From contig JAIYAX010000009.1 of NCBI GenBank assembly GCA_027488815.1, positions 62,001 through 126,000 on the forward strand: a stretch of DNA of 64,000 nucleotides, read 5' to 3'. Made by a program: the position numbers and the translations under genes. Source of the DNA: Cytophagaceae bacterium (GTDB taxonomy: Bacteria; Bacteroidota; Bacteroidia; Cytophagales; JAIYAX01). The notes beneath the pieces were generated by a model. That model made no database searches. It was given only the letters and a program-made list of their open reading frames with translations, and had not been told where the DNA came from. Within the stretch, counting starts at the first letter, position 1; each line of letters begins with the position of its first letter. Below are positions 28,629 to 38,492 of the stretch, piece after piece.

Positions 28629-30728
28629 ATGTCAAGGGACTTAAAGTTCACCAGAAATATCGGTATTGCAGCCCATATTGATGCCGGTAAAACTACCACT
28701 ACAGAGCGTATTCTATATTACGCTGGTGTAAACCACAAAATAGGGGAGGTTCATGATGGTGCTGCTACCATGGACTGGATGGCCCAGGAACAAGAAAGAG
28801 GAATCACCATTACCTCTGCGGCCACTACAGTATATTGGAACTACAGAGGCAATAAGTATAACGTCAACATCATCGATACCCCGGGCCACGTTGACTTCAC
28901 AGTAGAAGTAAACCGCTCACTGCGTGTATTAGATGGTCTTGTATTTTTGTTTAGCGCTGTTGATGGCGTTGAGCCTCAGTCAGAAACTAACTGGAGACTT
29001 GCTGATAATTATAAAGTGGCCCGTATCGGCTTTGTCAACAAGATGGATCGCTCCGGCGCTGACTTCCTCAATGTAGTGAAGCAAGTGAAAGAAATGTTAG
29101 GCAGCAAGGCAGTGCCATTGCAGTTGCCTATAGGTGAAGAAGACAATTTCAAAGGTGTAGTTGATCTGGTAAACAACAGAGGTATCATCTGGAATGAAAC
29201 TGATAAAGGAATGACTTATGAAGTAGTTCCAATCCCTGATGATATGAAGGAAGAGGCCGCCATTTATCGTGAGCAGCTTCTCGAAGCAGTAGCAGAATTT
29301 GATGAGTCACTGATGGAGCGTTTTTTCGATGCACCTGAAACCATCACTGAACAGGAAATTTTTAAGGCCTTGCGTGAAGCTACCATCAGCATGAAAATCG
29401 TGCCTATGGTTTGTGGATCATCCTTTAAGAACAAAGGAGTTCAAACCATGCTTGATTATGTGATGGAGTTATTACCATCACCGATGGATCGTGAAAGTAT
29501 CGTAGGAACAAATCCCGATACCGGTGAAGAAACCATCAGAAGGCCGATGGAATCTGAACCTTTCGCCGGACTTGCTTTTAAAATCGCTACCGACCCGTTC
29601 GTTGGACGCTTATGTTTCGTAAGAGCCTATAGCGGAGTACTCGAGTCAGGTTCTTATGTTTTTAACTCTCGCTCTGAAAACAAAGAGCGTATCTCTCGTA
29701 TTTTCCAGATGCATGCTAACAAGCAAAATCAAATTGAGCGTTTGGCGGCAGGTGATATCGGAGCGGTTGTAGGTTTCAAAGACATCAAAACTGGTGATAC
29801 TCTTTGCGCAGAAAATGCAAAGATTGTTCTGGAGTCAATGGTATTCCCTGATCCGGTAATTGGGTATGCCATCGAACCCAAGGCACAAGCCGATGTAGAT
29901 AAATTAGGTATGGCCATCTCTAAGCTGGTGGAAGAAGATCCAACACTTAGGGTAAATACAGATCAGGAGACAGGTCAAACCATCCTGAGAGGAATGGGCG
30001 AACTTCACCTTGAAATCATCATTGATCGTCTGAAACGTGAGTTCAAAGTAGAAATCAATCAGGGTGCACCTCAAGTGGCTTATAAAGAAACCCTTACCAA
30101 AAACTTCGAACATCGTGAGGTTTACAAGAAGCAAACCGGTGGTCGTGGTAAGTTTGCCGACATCGTTTTTGAAATCGCTCCAAGAACTGATGGTAAGCAA
30201 GGTCTGGAGTTTGTAAATGAAATCGTTGGTGGAGTTATTCCAAGAGAATTTATTGCACCCGTTCAGAAAGGATTTGAAGAAGCCATGAAGAATGGTATCC
30301 TGGCTGGGTATCCTATTGAGACAATGAAAGTGAGACTGTTCCATGGTTCCTACCATGACGTTGACTCTGACTCCTTGTCTTTCGAAATGGCCGCAAGAAT
30401 TGGATTTAAGGAAGCTGCAAGAAATGCAGGACCTAAGCTGCTTGAGCCAATTATGGCAGTGGAGGTGGTGACTCCTGATGAATACACAGGTCCTATCACT
30501 GGTGACTTGAACAGAAGAAGAGGAATTATGAAAGGAATGGACACCAGAGGCACTTCTCAGGTGATCAAAGCCGATGTTCCGCTTTCTGAATTATTTGGCT
30601 ATGTGACTGACCTAAGGACTATCTCATCAGGCCGGGCAACAGCAAACCTTACTTTTGCACATTATGAACTGGTACCTGCCAACCTTGCCGAAGCTATCGT
30701 AGCCAGGGAAAAAGGTGCTACTGTCTAA
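28629..30728 (+). CDS. fusA: Elongation factor G
   Basis: The translocase GTPase of 699 residues. The ATG at 28629 ([20 protein letters not shown]) is the start; the frame extends further upstream only inside rpsG. Visible are G1 [15 protein letters not shown] near residue 17, the effector [12 protein letters not shown]3 [10 protein letters not shown]4 [10 protein letters not shown], and domain IV with [15 protein letters not shown] and the loop GSYHDVDSD. It also acts with the ribosome recycling factor in ribosome splitting. No duplicate EF-G gene is present in the window. Confidence 0.98.
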   Translation: MSRDLKFTRNIGIAAHIDAGKTTTTERILYYAGVNHKIGEVHDGAATMDWMAQEQERGITITSAATTVYWNYRGNKYNVNIIDTPGHVDFTVEVNRSLRVLDGLVFLFSAVDGVEPQSETNWRLADNYKVARIGFVNKMDRSGADFLNVVKQVKEMLGSKAVPLQLPIGEEDNFKGVVDLVNNRGIIWNETDKGMTYEVVPIPDDMKEEAAIYREQLLEAVAEFDESLMERFFDAPETITEQEIFKALREATISMKIVPMVCGSSFKNKGVQTMLDYVMELLPSPMDRESIVGTNPDTGEETIRRPMESEPFAGLAFKIATDPFVGRLCFVRAYSGVLESGSYVFNSRSENKERISRIFQMHANKQNQIERLAAGDIGAVVGFKDIKTGDTLCAENAKIVLESMVFPDPVIGYAIEPKAQADVDKLGMAISKLVEEDPTLRVNTDQETGQTILRGMGELHLEIIIDRLKREFKVEINQGAPQVAYKETLTKNFEHREVYKKQTGGRGKFADIVFEIAPRTDGKQGLEFVNEIVGGVIPREFIAPVQKGFEEAMKNGILAGYPIETMKVRLFHGSYHDVDSDSLSFEMAARIGFKEAARNAGPKLLEPIMAVEVVTPDEYTGPITGDLNRRRGIMKGMDTRGTSQVIKADVPLSELFGYVTDLRTISSGRATANLTFAHYELVPANLAEAIVAREKGATV

Positions 30729-30740
30729 AGAAATAAGACC

Positions 30741-31046
30741 ATGAATCAGAAAATCAGAATAAAACTAAAGTCTTACGACCATAATCTGGTTGACAAATCA
30801 TCAGAGAAAATCGTTAGGGCAGTAAAGTCAACAGGAGCTATCGTAAGTGGACCTATCCCCTTGCCTACTGTTAAGGAGCGCTTTACAGTACTTCGTTCTC
30901 CTCACGTGAACAAAAAATCAAGAGAACAATTTCAACTTTGCACGTACAAACGTCTGGTTGATATCTACTCAACCAGCACCAAGACGATTGATGCTCTGAT
31001 GAAACTCGAATTACCAAGCGGAGTAGAGGTAGAAATCAAGGTCTGA
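30741..31046 (+). CDS. rpsJ: 30S ribosomal protein S10
   Basis: The 101 residues have the S10 core: [40 protein letters not shown] and [18 protein letters not shown]10 lies in the 30S head and is also the NusE partner of NusG. It is 12 bases after fusA and is followed by a strong terminator, so it is the last gene of the str transcript rather than the first of the S10 operon. Confidence 0.98.
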   Translation: MNQKIRIKLKSYDHNLVDKSSEKIVRAVKSTGAIVSGPIPLPTVKERFTVLRSPHVNKKSREQFQLCTYKRLVDIYSTSTKTIDALMKLELPSGVEVEIKV

Positions 31047-31064
31047 CCCTTACCTAGTTTGTTG

Positions 31065-31099
31065 AAAGAGAACCAATTAGCGTTGGTTCTCTTTTTTTG
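31065..31099 (+). terminator. Intrinsic terminator after rpsJ
   Basis: AAAGAGAACCAA (31065-31076) pairs perfectly with TTGGTTCTCTTT (31083-31094) around TTAGCG, followed by more T. It is one of the clearest terminators in the window. Confidence 0.92.
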
Positions 31100-31153
31100 T
31101 CTACTGCCGTAATTATTTTTTAAAGGCACATAAAAATGTTTCACTCTTTTCAC

Positions 31154-31161
31154 TAACTTTG
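31154..31161 (+). promoter_or_regulatory. -7 box for the rplC (S10-spc-alpha) transcript
   Basis: TAACTTTG matches TAnnTTTG and is followed by CAGTCCTTTTT, as at the other ribosomal promoters. I see no good TTTG 17-23 bases upstream. It lies between the rpsJ terminator and rplC. Confidence 0.65.
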
Positions 31162-31206
31162 CAGTCCTTTTTGCTAGCTGTTAGTGAAGTAATCAATATC
31201 AAAGCG

Positions 31207-31827
31207 ATGTCAGGGCTTATTGGAAAAAAAATCGGAATGACCAGCATCTTTACAGAAGAGGGTAATAACCTTGCTGTAACAGTGATTGAGACAGGTCCAT
31301 GTGTTGTAACACAGGTAAAAACCGTCGAAAACGATGGCTATAGCGCCTATCAACTTGGATTTGCTGAGGCAAAAGAAAAGAATACGAATCAATCACTCAA
31401 AGGCCATTTCAAAAAAGCCGGCACTACGCCCAAGCGTAAACTGGCTGAGTTCAAAACTTATGACAAGGAATTGTCTTTAGGTGAGACCGTAGCCGCTGCC
31501 GATGTATTTATTGAGGGTGATTTTATCGATGCCATCGGTACTTCTAAAGGTAAGGGTTTTCAGGGGGTGGTAAAACGACATGGTTTCTCCGGAGTTGGAG
31601 GTCAAACCCACGGTCAGCACAACCGCCAGAGACACCCTGGTTCAGTAGGTGCTTGTTCTTTCCCTGCCAGAGTATTTCCTGGCACACGCATGGCCGGTCG
31701 TACCGGTGGCAACAGGGTGAAGGTTCAAAACCTTAAAGTAGTCAAAATCATGCCTGAGAAAAACCTGCTTTTAGTGTCAGGCTCAGTACCGGGTCATAAC
31801 AATAGTTTCGTATTACTGGAGAGATAA
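31207..31827 (+). CDS. rplC: 50S ribosomal protein L3
   Basis: The 206 residues begin at ATG 31207 ([15 protein letters not shown]); the in-frame TTG further upstream lies inside the promoter region. The conserved centre is [20 protein letters not shown], followed by [16 protein letters not shown]3 begins assembly of the large subunit and reaches the peptidyl transferase centre. Its stop overlaps the rplD start as TAATG. Confidence 0.98.
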   Translation: MSGLIGKKIGMTSIFTEEGNNLAVTVIETGPCVVTQVKTVENDGYSAYQLGFAEAKEKNTNQSLKGHFKKAGTTPKRKLAEFKTYDKELSLGETVAAADVFIEGDFIDAIGTSKGKGFQGVVKRHGFSGVGGQTHGQHNRQRHPGSVGACSFPARVFPGTRMAGRTGGNRVKVQNLKVVKIMPEKNLLLVSGSVPGHNNSFVLLER

Positions 31828-32453
31828 TGAAACTCAACGTATTAACTAAAGAGGGCAAAGAGACCGGAAGAACGGTCACTTTAGATGATCAGATCCTCAT
31901 GGCGGAGCCAAATGATCACGCAATATATCTTGATATCAAGAGATATCTGGCTGCACAGCGTCAAGGTACTCACAAGTCAAAGCAACGTGCTGAGATAGCC
32001 CGAACTACCAAGAAGCTTAAAAAGCAAAAAGGTACTGGTGGAGCCAGGGCAGGATCTATGAAATCTCCTTTGTTTAGAGGCGGTGGTCGTGTGTTTGGAC
32101 CCGTTCCAAGAGATTACGATATCAAAGTAAACAAGAAAACCAAGCAGGTAGCACGTAAATCTGCTATCTCTCATAAAGCCAAAGCCAATAGCATCTATGT
32201 GATTGAAGATTTCAGCATGGAGACACATAAAACCAAAGAATTTGTAAAGGTTTTTGCCGCTCTTAATCCTGATCAATCCAAATCCCTTTTTGTATTTCCG
32301 GAGAGTAACAACAATGTAGTGCTTTCCAGCAGAAACATTGAAAAGGCCAATGTAATGCGTGCTGATGACCTGAATACCTATGCTTTGATGAACTGCGAAA
32401 AGCTTTTCATTTCAGAGGGCTCAATTGAAAAAATTAAAACCATACTCAATTAA
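31827..32453 (+). CDS. rplD: 50S ribosomal protein L4
   Basis: The 208 residues show the L4 extended loop with KQRAEIARTTKKLKKQKGTG and RAGSMKSPLFRGGGRVFGP, and the globular part with RKSAISHKAKANSIYVIEDF. The protein lines the exit tunnel. In enterobacteria it also represses the S10 operon through a leader; the short leader before rplC gives no sign of such a structure. Confidence 0.97.
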   Translation: MKLNVLTKEGKETGRTVTLDDQILMAEPNDHAIYLDIKRYLAAQRQGTHKSKQRAEIARTTKKLKKQKGTGGARAGSMKSPLFRGGGRVFGPVPRDYDIKVNKKTKQVARKSAISHKAKANSIYVIEDFSMETHKTKEFVKVFAALNPDQSKSLFVFPESNNNVVLSSRNIEKANVMRADDLNTYALMNCEKLFISEGSIEKIKTILN

Positions 32454-32462
32454 TCCAAGCAG

Positions 32463-32753
32463 ATGGAAGATATTTTAGTAAAACCACTGGTTACGGAAAA
32501 AATGAGTGCTCAGAATGAGGCCGGATATTTCGGCTTTATCGTGAAAAAGAGTGCCAACAAAATTCAGATCCGTCAGGCGGTTGAAAAGATGTACGGAGTT
32601 AAGGTCGTAGATGTAAATACAGCCGTGATCCCGGGTAAAAAGAAGTCCAGATACACTAAAACCAAAGTTGTTGTAGGCCATACTGGAGCATTTAAAAAGG
32701 CCATCGTAAAATTGGCTGAAGGTGACATCATCGATTTCTACAGCGGAATCTAA
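32463..32753 (+). CDS. rplW: 50S ribosomal protein L23
   Basis: The 96 residues include LVKPLVTEKMSAQNEAGYFG at the N-terminus, the KNKIQIRQAVEKMYGVKV-like core, and the C-terminal loop GKKKSRYTKTKVVVGHTG. L23 sits at the tunnel exit and is the docking site for trigger factor and SRP in characterised bacteria. It is 9 bases after rplD. Confidence 0.97.
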   Translation: MEDILVKPLVTEKMSAQNEAGYFGFIVKKSANKIQIRQAVEKMYGVKVVDVNTAVIPGKKKSRYTKTKVVVGHTGAFKKAIVKLAEGDIIDFYSGI

Positions 32754-32765
32754 TATTAGGAAGCC

Positions 32766-33590
32766 ATGGCAGTTAAGAAATTAAACCCCACTACCCCCAG
32801 CCTTCGCTTTAGATTGGCTCCCGCATTTACGGAGATTACCAAGTCAAAGCCAGAGAAAAGCTTGGTTGCTGGTAAATCCAAAACAGGCGGAAGAAACAGC
32901 AACGGTAGAATGACCTCCCGTTACATTGGCGGAGGTCACAAGAAACTTTATCGTATCATCGACTTTAAAAGAAGTGACAAGTTCAATATCCCTGCGAAAG
33001 TCGCTTCTATTGAATACGATCCCAATCGCTCAGCCCGCATAGCCTTGTTGTTTTATGCTGACGGAGAGAAAAGATACATCATTGCACCTGAGGGTCTTCA
33101 GGTAGGCACGACCGTTATTTCTGGAGAGCAAGTAGCTCCTGAAGTAGGTAACACCCTTCCTTTGAAGAATATCCCTATCGGTACCATTGTTCATTGCATC
33201 GAATTGAGAGCCGGTAACGGCGCACAAATGGCCCGTTCAGCAGGCACTTACGCTCAGTTAGTAGCCCGTGAAGGCGAAATGGCTACCCTTAAGTTGCCAT
33301 CAGGTGAAATGAGAATGGTTCGCACAGAGTGCCTGGCTACAGTCGGTTCTGTATCTAATTCAGATCACATGAACGTTGTACTCGGTAAAGCAGGCCGTAA
33401 CCGTTGGTTAGGAGTTAGGCCACGCACAAGAGGTGTGGCTATGAACCCTGTCGATCACCCCATGGGTGGTGGTGAAGGTAGAGCATCTGGTGGTCACCCA
33501 AGATCTAGAAATGGATTGCTTGCTAAAGGCAAGAAGACCCGCTCTCCAAAGAAATACTCTGATCGTCTCATCATTAGCAGAAGAAAATAA
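32766..33590 (+). CDS. rplB: 50S ribosomal protein L2
   Basis: The 274 residues are of full length. Motifs are [20 protein letters not shown], the SH3-like and OB regions, and the peptidyl transferase-associated [18 protein letters not shown] loop near residue 222. L2 is needed for subunit joining. It ends 2 bases before rpsS. Confidence 0.98.
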   Translation: MAVKKLNPTTPSLRFRLAPAFTEITKSKPEKSLVAGKSKTGGRNSNGRMTSRYIGGGHKKLYRIIDFKRSDKFNIPAKVASIEYDPNRSARIALLFYADGEKRYIIAPEGLQVGTTVISGEQVAPEVGNTLPLKNIPIGTIVHCIELRAGNGAQMARSAGTYAQLVAREGEMATLKLPSGEMRMVRTECLATVGSVSNSDHMNVVLGKAGRNRWLGVRPRTRGVAMNPVDHPMGGGEGRASGGHPRSRNGLLAKGKKTRSPKKYSDRLIISRRK

Positions 33591-33592
33591 TT

Positions 33593-33862
33593 ATGGCAAG
33601 GTCGCTTAAAAAAGGTCCTTACATTGACTTCCGACTGGAAAACAAAATCAATGGAATGAATACTGTGGGAAAGAAGTCAGTGATCAAAACTTGGTCCCGC
33701 AGATCTATGATATCACCTGACTTCGTAGGTCACACCTTTGCAGTACACAATGGTAACAAGTTTATACCAGTGTATGTGACGGAAAACATGGTAGGACACA
33801 AACTTGGAGAATTTGCGCCTACCCGCACTTTTAGAGGACACTCCGGAAACAGAAAAGGATAA
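33593..33862 (+). CDS. rpsS: 30S ribosomal protein S19
   Basis: The 89 residues match S19: [39 protein letters not shown] and [16 protein letters not shown]. It pairs with S13 in the 30S head near the A-site tRNA. It lies tightly between rplB and rplV. Confidence 0.98.
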   Translation: MARSLKKGPYIDFRLENKINGMNTVGKKSVIKTWSRRSMISPDFVGHTFAVHNGNKFIPVYVTENMVGHKLGEFAPTRTFRGHSGNRKG

Positions 33863-33867
33863 TACCG

Positions 33868-34239
33868 ATGGAAGCCGTAGCAAAACTTAAAAACGTACCC
33901 ACCTCACCAAGGAAAATGCGCCTTGTCGCTGATCTCATCAGAGGTAAGCAGGTCAATCAGGCACTCAACATTTTGAAGTTTGAGGCAAAATCAGGTGCTC
34001 CAAAGATCGAAAAACTGCTGTTGTCAGCCATCTCAAACTGGCAGCAAAAGCATGAGGGCGAGCGTGTTGAAAATGCCAACCTGTACGTGAAATCAGTACA
34101 AGTGGATGAAGGTCGCAGTTTGAAAAGACTCAGACCTGCACCTCAGGGCAGAGCTCACCGGATCAGGAAGCGCTCTAACCACGTAACCATAGTAGTAGCC
34201 GGCTCCAACAAGGTCGAAAATTCAGAACAAAAAGACTGA
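33868..34239 (+). CDS. rplV: 50S ribosomal protein L22
   Basis: The 123 residues show [20 protein letters not shown] at the N-terminus and the tunnel hairpin with [19 protein letters not shown] near the C-terminus. The end carries a short extra tail (KVENSEQKD). L22 lines the narrow part of the exit tunnel with L4; both are sites of macrolide effects in other bacteria. Confidence 0.97.
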   Translation: MEAVAKLKNVPTSPRKMRLVADLIRGKQVNQALNILKFEAKSGAPKIEKLLLSAISNWQQKHEGERVENANLYVKSVQVDEGRSLKRLRPAPQGRAHRIRKRSNHVTIVVAGSNKVENSEQKD

Positions 34240-34250
34240 TCCAAACAATC

Positions 34251-35012
34251 ATGGGACAAAAAGTAAATCCAACAGGTTTTAGACTTGGCATCATCAGAGG
34301 ATGGGACTCTAACTGGTTTGGAGGTAAGCAGTTTTCTGACAAGCTTGTCGAAGACGAAAAAATAAGAAAGTATGTCAGTGCCCGAATTCCTAAAGGTGGA
34401 ATTTCAAAAGTGGTTATTGAGCGTACATTAAACAAAATCACTCTTACCATCAACACTGCTCGTCCGGGTGTGGTGATTGGAAAAGGAGGAGGAGAGGTAG
34501 ACAAAATCAAAGAAGAACTCAAGAAGCTAACCGGTAAAGAAGTTCAGATTAATATTCTGGAAGTAAGAAGACCAGAGATCGATGCCAAACTGGTTGGAGA
34601 AGCTATCGCTCAGCAATTAGAAGCAAGAATTTCATACCGTAGGGCAATGAAGCAAGCAATTGCCTCTGCCATGCGTGTTGGTGCCCAAGGAATTAAAGTA
34701 AAGGTTTCAGGCCGCTTAGGTGGTGCCGAAATGGCAAGAACAGAGCAGTACAAAGAAGGTAGAGTTCCATTGCATACCCTTCGTGCTGACATTGATTATG
34801 ACATTTCCGAGGCATTGACTGTCTATGGTAAAATAGGGATCAAAGTGTGGATTTTCAAAGGGGAAGTGTACGGAAAGCGTGACCTTTCTCCTAATGTAGG
34901 ATCTGCAACTACCGGAAACAATACAGGTGGAAACCAGGGAATGGGTAACCAACCTAACCGCCGTCGGCCTGGAAATGACGGAGGTAAAAGAAGAAGAAAT
35001 AAGGAATCATAA
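34251..35012 (+). CDS. rpsC: 30S ribosomal protein S3 with Gly/Asn-rich tail
   Basis: The 253 residues begin with [20 protein letters not shown]. The KH domain contains [14 protein letters not shown] near residue 80, and the C-terminal domain carries [20 protein letters not shown] and [12 protein letters not shown]. After the usual end of the core, about 38 residues rich in Gly, Asn, Pro and Arg follow (from about 216), ending in basic residues. The tail is longer than in most S3 proteins and probably disordered. S3 forms part of the mRNA entry channel. Confidence 0.97.
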   Translation: MGQKVNPTGFRLGIIRGWDSNWFGGKQFSDKLVEDEKIRKYVSARIPKGGISKVVIERTLNKITLTINTARPGVVIGKGGGEVDKIKEELKKLTGKEVQINILEVRRPEIDAKLVGEAIAQQLEARISYRRAMKQAIASAMRVGAQGIKVKVSGRLGGAEMARTEQYKEGRVPLHTLRADIDYDISEALTVYGKIGIKVWIFKGEVYGKRDLSPNVGSATTGNNTGGNQGMGNQPNRRRPGNDGGKRRRNKES

Positions 35013-35024
35013 GCTTTAAGGGCC

Positions 35025-35444
35025 ATGTTACAACCGAAAAGGACAAAGTTTAGAAAAGCACATAAAGGCAGGATTAAAGGCTTGGCTACCAAAGGTCATA
35101 CAGTTGACTTTGGAAGCTTCGGAGTGAAATCACTTGAGGCCGGATGGATCACTGCCAGGCAGATCGAAGCCGCTCGTATTGCCATGACCCGTGCAATGAA
35201 GAGAGAAGGTCAGGTTTGGATCAGGATTTTCCCTGACAAGCCTATTACCAAAAAACCGGCTGAAGTACGTATGGGTAAAGGTAAAGGTGCTCCAGAATAT
35301 TGGGTAGCTGTAATTAAGCCAGGCACCATCCTATTCGAAGCAGGAGGCATTTCAAAAGAAATGGCCACTGAAGCATTGGCATTGGCAGCACAAAAGCTCC
35401 CAGTAAAGACAAGATTTGTTGTAAGACCTGACTACGAAGGCTGA
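35025..35444 (+). CDS. rplP: 50S ribosomal protein L16
   Basis: The 139 residues have [20 protein letters not shown] at the start, the [20 protein letters not shown] helix and the [19 protein letters not shown] motif. L16 contacts A-site tRNA and is added late in assembly. It is 2 bases before rpmC. Confidence 0.98.
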   Translation: MLQPKRTKFRKAHKGRIKGLATKGHTVDFGSFGVKSLEAGWITARQIEAARIAMTRAMKREGQVWIRIFPDKPITKKPAEVRMGKGKGAPEYWVAVIKPGTILFEAGGISKEMATEALALAAQKLPVKTRFVVRPDYEG

Positions 35445-35446
35445 GC

Positions 35447-35644
35447 ATGAAAGCAAAAGATTTACACGGACTGAATGTCGAAGAATTGAAGGACAAACTG
35501 TTTGCTGAGAAAGAAGCACACAAGAAAACACAGTTTGCCCATGCTATTTCCCCCATTGAAAATCCAATGGTACTCCGTGAGCAAAGGAGAAACATAGCAA
35601 GGATTGAAACCATTCTCGCTCAAAAGAACAATTCAGCGAAATAA
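35447..35644 (+). CDS. rpmC: 50S ribosomal protein L29
   Basis: A 65-residue two-helix protein: [20 protein letters not shown] and the C-terminal [20 protein letters not shown]29 lies by L23 at the tunnel exit. Position between rplP and rpsQ is the normal one. Confidence 0.95.
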   Translation: MKAKDLHGLNVEELKDKLFAEKEAHKKTQFAHAISPIENPMVLREQRRNIARIETILAQKNNSAK

Positions 35645-35649
35645 AGAAC

Positions 35650-35913
35650 ATGGAGCAGATTGATAGAAGCTTAAGAAAAGAAAGAGTCGGTAAGGTGGTA
35701 AGCAATAAAATGGAAAAGTCCATCACCGTCGCTATAGAGCGTAAGGTAAAGCACCCGATCTATGGCAAGTTCATCCACAAAACCACCAAACTTATGGCTC
35801 ATGATGAGCAAAACCAGTGTGGTGTTGGGGATACTGTAAAAATTATGGAAACCAGACCTTTGAGCAAGAATAAGCGCTGGAGACTGGTAGAGATCATTGA
35901 AAAAGCGAAATAA
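35650..35913 (+). CDS. rpsQ: 30S ribosomal protein S17
   Basis: The 87 residues have the OB-fold signature: [20 protein letters not shown], the [19 protein letters not shown] strand region and the conserved [20 protein letters not shown] loop. S17 binds 16S rRNA early in assembly. It ends 2 bases before rplN. Confidence 0.97.
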   Translation: MEQIDRSLRKERVGKVVSNKMEKSITVAIERKVKHPIYGKFIHKTTKLMAHDEQNQCGVGDTVKIMETRPLSKNKRWRLVEIIEKAK

Positions 35914-35915
35914 CC

Positions 35916-36284
35916 ATGGTACAACAGGAAAGCAGACTGGGAGTAGCTGATAACAGCGGAGCAAAAGAAGTGCTCGTAATCCGTGTTTTGGGCGGAACGG
36001 GAAGGAAATATGCTTCTGTTGGGGACAAAGTGGTTGTAGCGGTTAAGACTTCTGTTTCTTCATCCAACATGAAGAAAGGATCCGTTTCTAAAGCCGTGGT
36101 AGTTCGGACCAAAAAGGAAGTGCGCAGAAAAGACGGCTCCTACATCAGGTTTGAAGACAATGCCGTCGTATTGCTTAACAACAACGATGAACCTCGTGGC
36201 ACCAGGATTTTCGGACCTGTAGCCAGAGAGTTGAGAGAAAAGCAATTCATGAAAATCGTTTCACTGGCCCCTGAAGTGCTTTAA
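35916..36284 (+). CDS. rplN: 50S ribosomal protein L14
   Basis: The 122 residues match L14: [20 protein letters not shown], the [20 protein letters not shown] centre and [20 protein letters not shown] near the end. L14 forms an intersubunit bridge and binds the silencing factor RsfS in studied species. A 21-base gap precedes rplX. Confidence 0.98.
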   Translation: MVQQESRLGVADNSGAKEVLVIRVLGGTGRKYASVGDKVVVAVKTSVSSSNMKKGSVSKAVVVRTKKEVRRKDGSYIRFEDNAVVLLNNNDEPRGTRIFGPVARELREKQFMKIVSLAPEVL

Positions 36285-36305
36285 AACCCAAGCCATCCCA
36301 AAGTC

Positions 36306-36632
36306 ATGAAGAAATTTCACATCAGAAAAAATGATACCGTACTCGTGCTCTCCGGCAACAGCAAGGGTAAGACAGGCCGGGTACTCGAAATCGACAGCGA
36401 AAAGGAAACCGCTATCGTTGAAGGTGTTAACATGGTGACCAAGCACACCAAGCCAACTGCGAAAACTCCAAATGGAGGTATCGTAAAACAGGAGGCAGCC
36501 ATCAGAATGTCAAAATTGGCAGTCGTTGACCCTTCTACAGGCAAGGCTACCCGAGTAGGTAGAAAACTTAATACTGAAGGCAAACTTCAGAGGTATTCAA
36601 AGAAAACAGGAGAATTCATTAAAAATGGCTAA
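36306..36632 (+). CDS. rplX: 50S ribosomal protein L24
   Basis: The 108 residues carry the KOW motif ([20 protein letters not shown]) at the N-terminus and the [20 protein letters not shown] segment in the C-terminal half. L24 nucleates large-subunit assembly. It overlaps rplE by 8 bases, which suggests translational coupling. Confidence 0.97.
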   Translation: MKKFHIRKNDTVLVLSGNSKGKTGRVLEIDSEKETAIVEGVNMVTKHTKPTAKTPNGGIVKQEAAIRMSKLAVVDPSTGKATRVGRKLNTEGKLQRYSKKTGEFIKNG

Positions 36633-37176
36633 TCCAAGACTTAAAGACAGGTACCTGAAAGAGGTTGTTCCTGCGCTTCAAAAGGAATTCAATTACAAAA
36701 GCACTATGCAAGTGCCTAAGATTGATAAGATCGTGATCAATAAAGGTATTGGCATAGCTGTAACAGATAAAAAACTGGTGGATGTAGGTGTTGAGGAATT
36801 GACAACCATCTCCGGTCAAAAAGCAGTTGCTACCCGTTCAAAGAAGGCGGTTTCTAACTTTAAACTGAGAGAGAATATGCCTATCGGTGCTAAAGTAACG
36901 CTACGTGGAGAACGCATGTATGAATTTTTAGATCGTCTCATGACAATAGCACTTCCCCGTGTACGTGACTTCCGTGGTATCTCAGACAAAGGGTTTGATG
37001 GCCGTGGAAACTATACACTAGGAGTAAAAGAGCAGATCATTTTCCCGGAGATAAGCATCGATAAGGTTAGCCGCATCTCGGGTATGGACATCACCTTTGT
37101 AACTACTGCAAATACGGATCTTGAAAGTCTTTCATTGTTGAAGGCCTTCGGAATGCCCTTTGCCAATCAAAAATAA
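36625..37176 (+). CDS. rplE: 50S ribosomal protein L5
   Basis: The 183 residues match L5: [55 protein letters not shown] and the [20 protein letters not shown] motif. It binds 5S rRNA and contacts P-site tRNA. The ATG lies inside the end of rplX. Confidence 0.98.
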   Translation: MANPRLKDRYLKEVVPALQKEFNYKSTMQVPKIDKIVINKGIGIAVTDKKLVDVGVEELTTISGQKAVATRSKKAVSNFKLRENMPIGAKVTLRGERMYEFLDRLMTIALPRVRDFRGISDKGFDGRGNYTLGVKEQIIFPEISIDKVSRISGMDITFVTTANTDLESLSLLKAFGMPFANQK

Positions 37177-37184
37177 CAGACCAC

Positions 37185-37454
37185 ATGGCTAAAGAATCAG
37201 TAAAGGCAAGAGAAAGAAAAAGAGTAGCAGACGTTACCAAGTATGCTGCTAAACGCAAAGCATTGAAAGAGGCCGGTGATTATATCGGTCTGGACAAGTT
37301 GCCAAGAAATGCTTCTCCCGTTCGTTTGCACAATCGCTGTAAGCTTACCGGCAGGCCCAAAGGCTATATGCGTAAATTCGGAATTAACCGGGTTACCTTT
37401 AGAGAAATGGCATTAGCAGGGAAAATCCCCGGACTAACTAAAGCCAGCTGGTAA
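37185..37454 (+). CDS. rpsN: 30S ribosomal protein S14, zinc-free type
   Basis: The 89 residues are the long S14 form without the CxxC pairs of the zinc-binding short form; only one Cys is present, in [20 protein letters not shown]. Typical parts are [20 protein letters not shown] and [20 protein letters not shown]. An internal promoter match lies directly after its stop. Confidence 0.97.
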   Translation: MAKESVKARERKRVADVTKYAAKRKALKEAGDYIGLDKLPRNASPVRLHNRCKLTGRPKGYMRKFGINRVTFREMALAGKIPGLTKASW

Positions 37455-37485
37455 TTTGAATTACGGAAAAGAAATCCTATCTTTG
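37455..37485 (+). promoter_or_regulatory. Internal promoter before rpsH
   Basis: TTTG at 37455-37458, a 19-base spacer and TATCTTTG at 37478-37485 give a full Bacteroidota consensus. CAGCCCTTTT follows, as at the other ribosomal promoters. It fills the 57-base rpsN-rpsH gap, the largest inside the S10-spc-alpha cluster. Confidence 0.82.
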
Positions 37486-37511
37486 CAGCCCTTTTCAAAA
37501 AGAGAAGTAAA

Positions 37512-37907
37512 ATGACAGACCCCATATCAGATTATCTCACCAGGTTGAGAAATGCGGTAAAAGCCAATCACCGCATTGTGGAGATACCTGCATCTAACCT
37601 TAAGAAGGAAATTACCAAGATCCTTTTTGACAAAGGTTACATTCTCAACTATAAGTTTGAGGATGAGCAAGTTCAGGGCAAAATCAAAATAGCATTAAAG
37701 TACAATCCCATTACCAAGCAACCGGCAATCGTAAAATTGCAAAGGATTAGTACTCCTGGTCTGCGTAAGTATTGCGGATCTACGGAGATCCCGAGAGTAT
37801 TGAATGGTCTTGGCATCGCAATCGTAAGCACCAACAAAGGGGTGATGACGGACAAAGAAGCTCGTGACCTTAATGTAGGTGGAGAAGTACTCTGTTACGT
37901 GTATTAA
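37512..37907 (+). CDS. rpsH: 30S ribosomal protein S8
   Basis: The 131 residues match S8: DPISDYLTRLRNAVKANHRI at the start and the C-terminal GIAIVSTNKGVMTDKEARDL with a final GGEVLCYVY. In enterobacteria S8 represses the spc operon at the rplE message; here a promoter match directly upstream could give S8 and the genes after it a separate start. Confidence 0.98.
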   Translation: MTDPISDYLTRLRNAVKANHRIVEIPASNLKKEITKILFDKGYILNYKFEDEQVQGKIKIALKYNPITKQPAIVKLQRISTPGLRKYCGSTEIPRVLNGLGIAIVSTNKGVMTDKEARDLNVGGEVLCYVY

Positions 37908-37925
37908 TCAATAGATAGAGGAGAA

Positions 37926-38483
37926 ATGTCACGGATAGGAAAATTACCAATAGAGCTGCCTGCCAAAGTAGAGGTAAGCATCTCTCCTGCCAATGAAGTG
38001 AAGGTCAAAGGACCTAACGGTGAACTTGTGCAGAAAGTAGACAGAGACATTACAGTCAGTCTCGAAGGGAATAAAGTAACCCTCAGCAGACCAACTGAGC
38101 AAAAAAGACACAAAGCAATGCACGGCTTGTACCGTTCATTGATTAACAATATGGTAAATGGAGTAAGCAACGGCTTTACTACCAATCTGGAGCTTGTAGG
38201 TGTGGGTTACAAAGCCACTGCCAACGGCAATATTCTGGAGTTTAGCCTTGGCTATTCACACTCTATTTTTCTTGTCTTACCAAGTGAAGTTTCAGCTACG
38301 GCTGTGACTGAAAAGGGTAAAAATCCTATCGTAAGCCTGAAGTCAAATGACAAGCAGCTGATCGGTCAAATCGCTGCAAAAATCCGCTCCTTCAGAAAAG
38401 TTGAACCCTACAAAGGCAAAGGGATCCGTTTTGTTGGAGAGTCCATCAGAAGAAAAGCTGGCAAAACATCAGCTAAAAAATAA
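37926..38483 (+). CDS. rplF: 50S ribosomal protein L6
   Basis: The 185 residues have the two L6 repeats: MSRIGKLPIELPAKVEVSIS at the start, HGLYRSLINNMVNGVSNGF in the middle and FRKVEPYKGKGIRFVGESIR with a basic Lys-rich end. L6 stands by the sarcin-ricin loop. Gap to rplR is 9 bases. Confidence 0.98.
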   Translation: MSRIGKLPIELPAKVEVSISPANEVKVKGPNGELVQKVDRDITVSLEGNKVTLSRPTEQKRHKAMHGLYRSLINNMVNGVSNGFTTNLELVGVGYKATANGNILEFSLGYSHSIFLVLPSEVSATAVTEKGKNPIVSLKSNDKQLIGQIAAKIRSFRKVEPYKGKGIRFVGESIRRKAGKTSAKK

Positions 38484-38492
38484 GGTACAACT

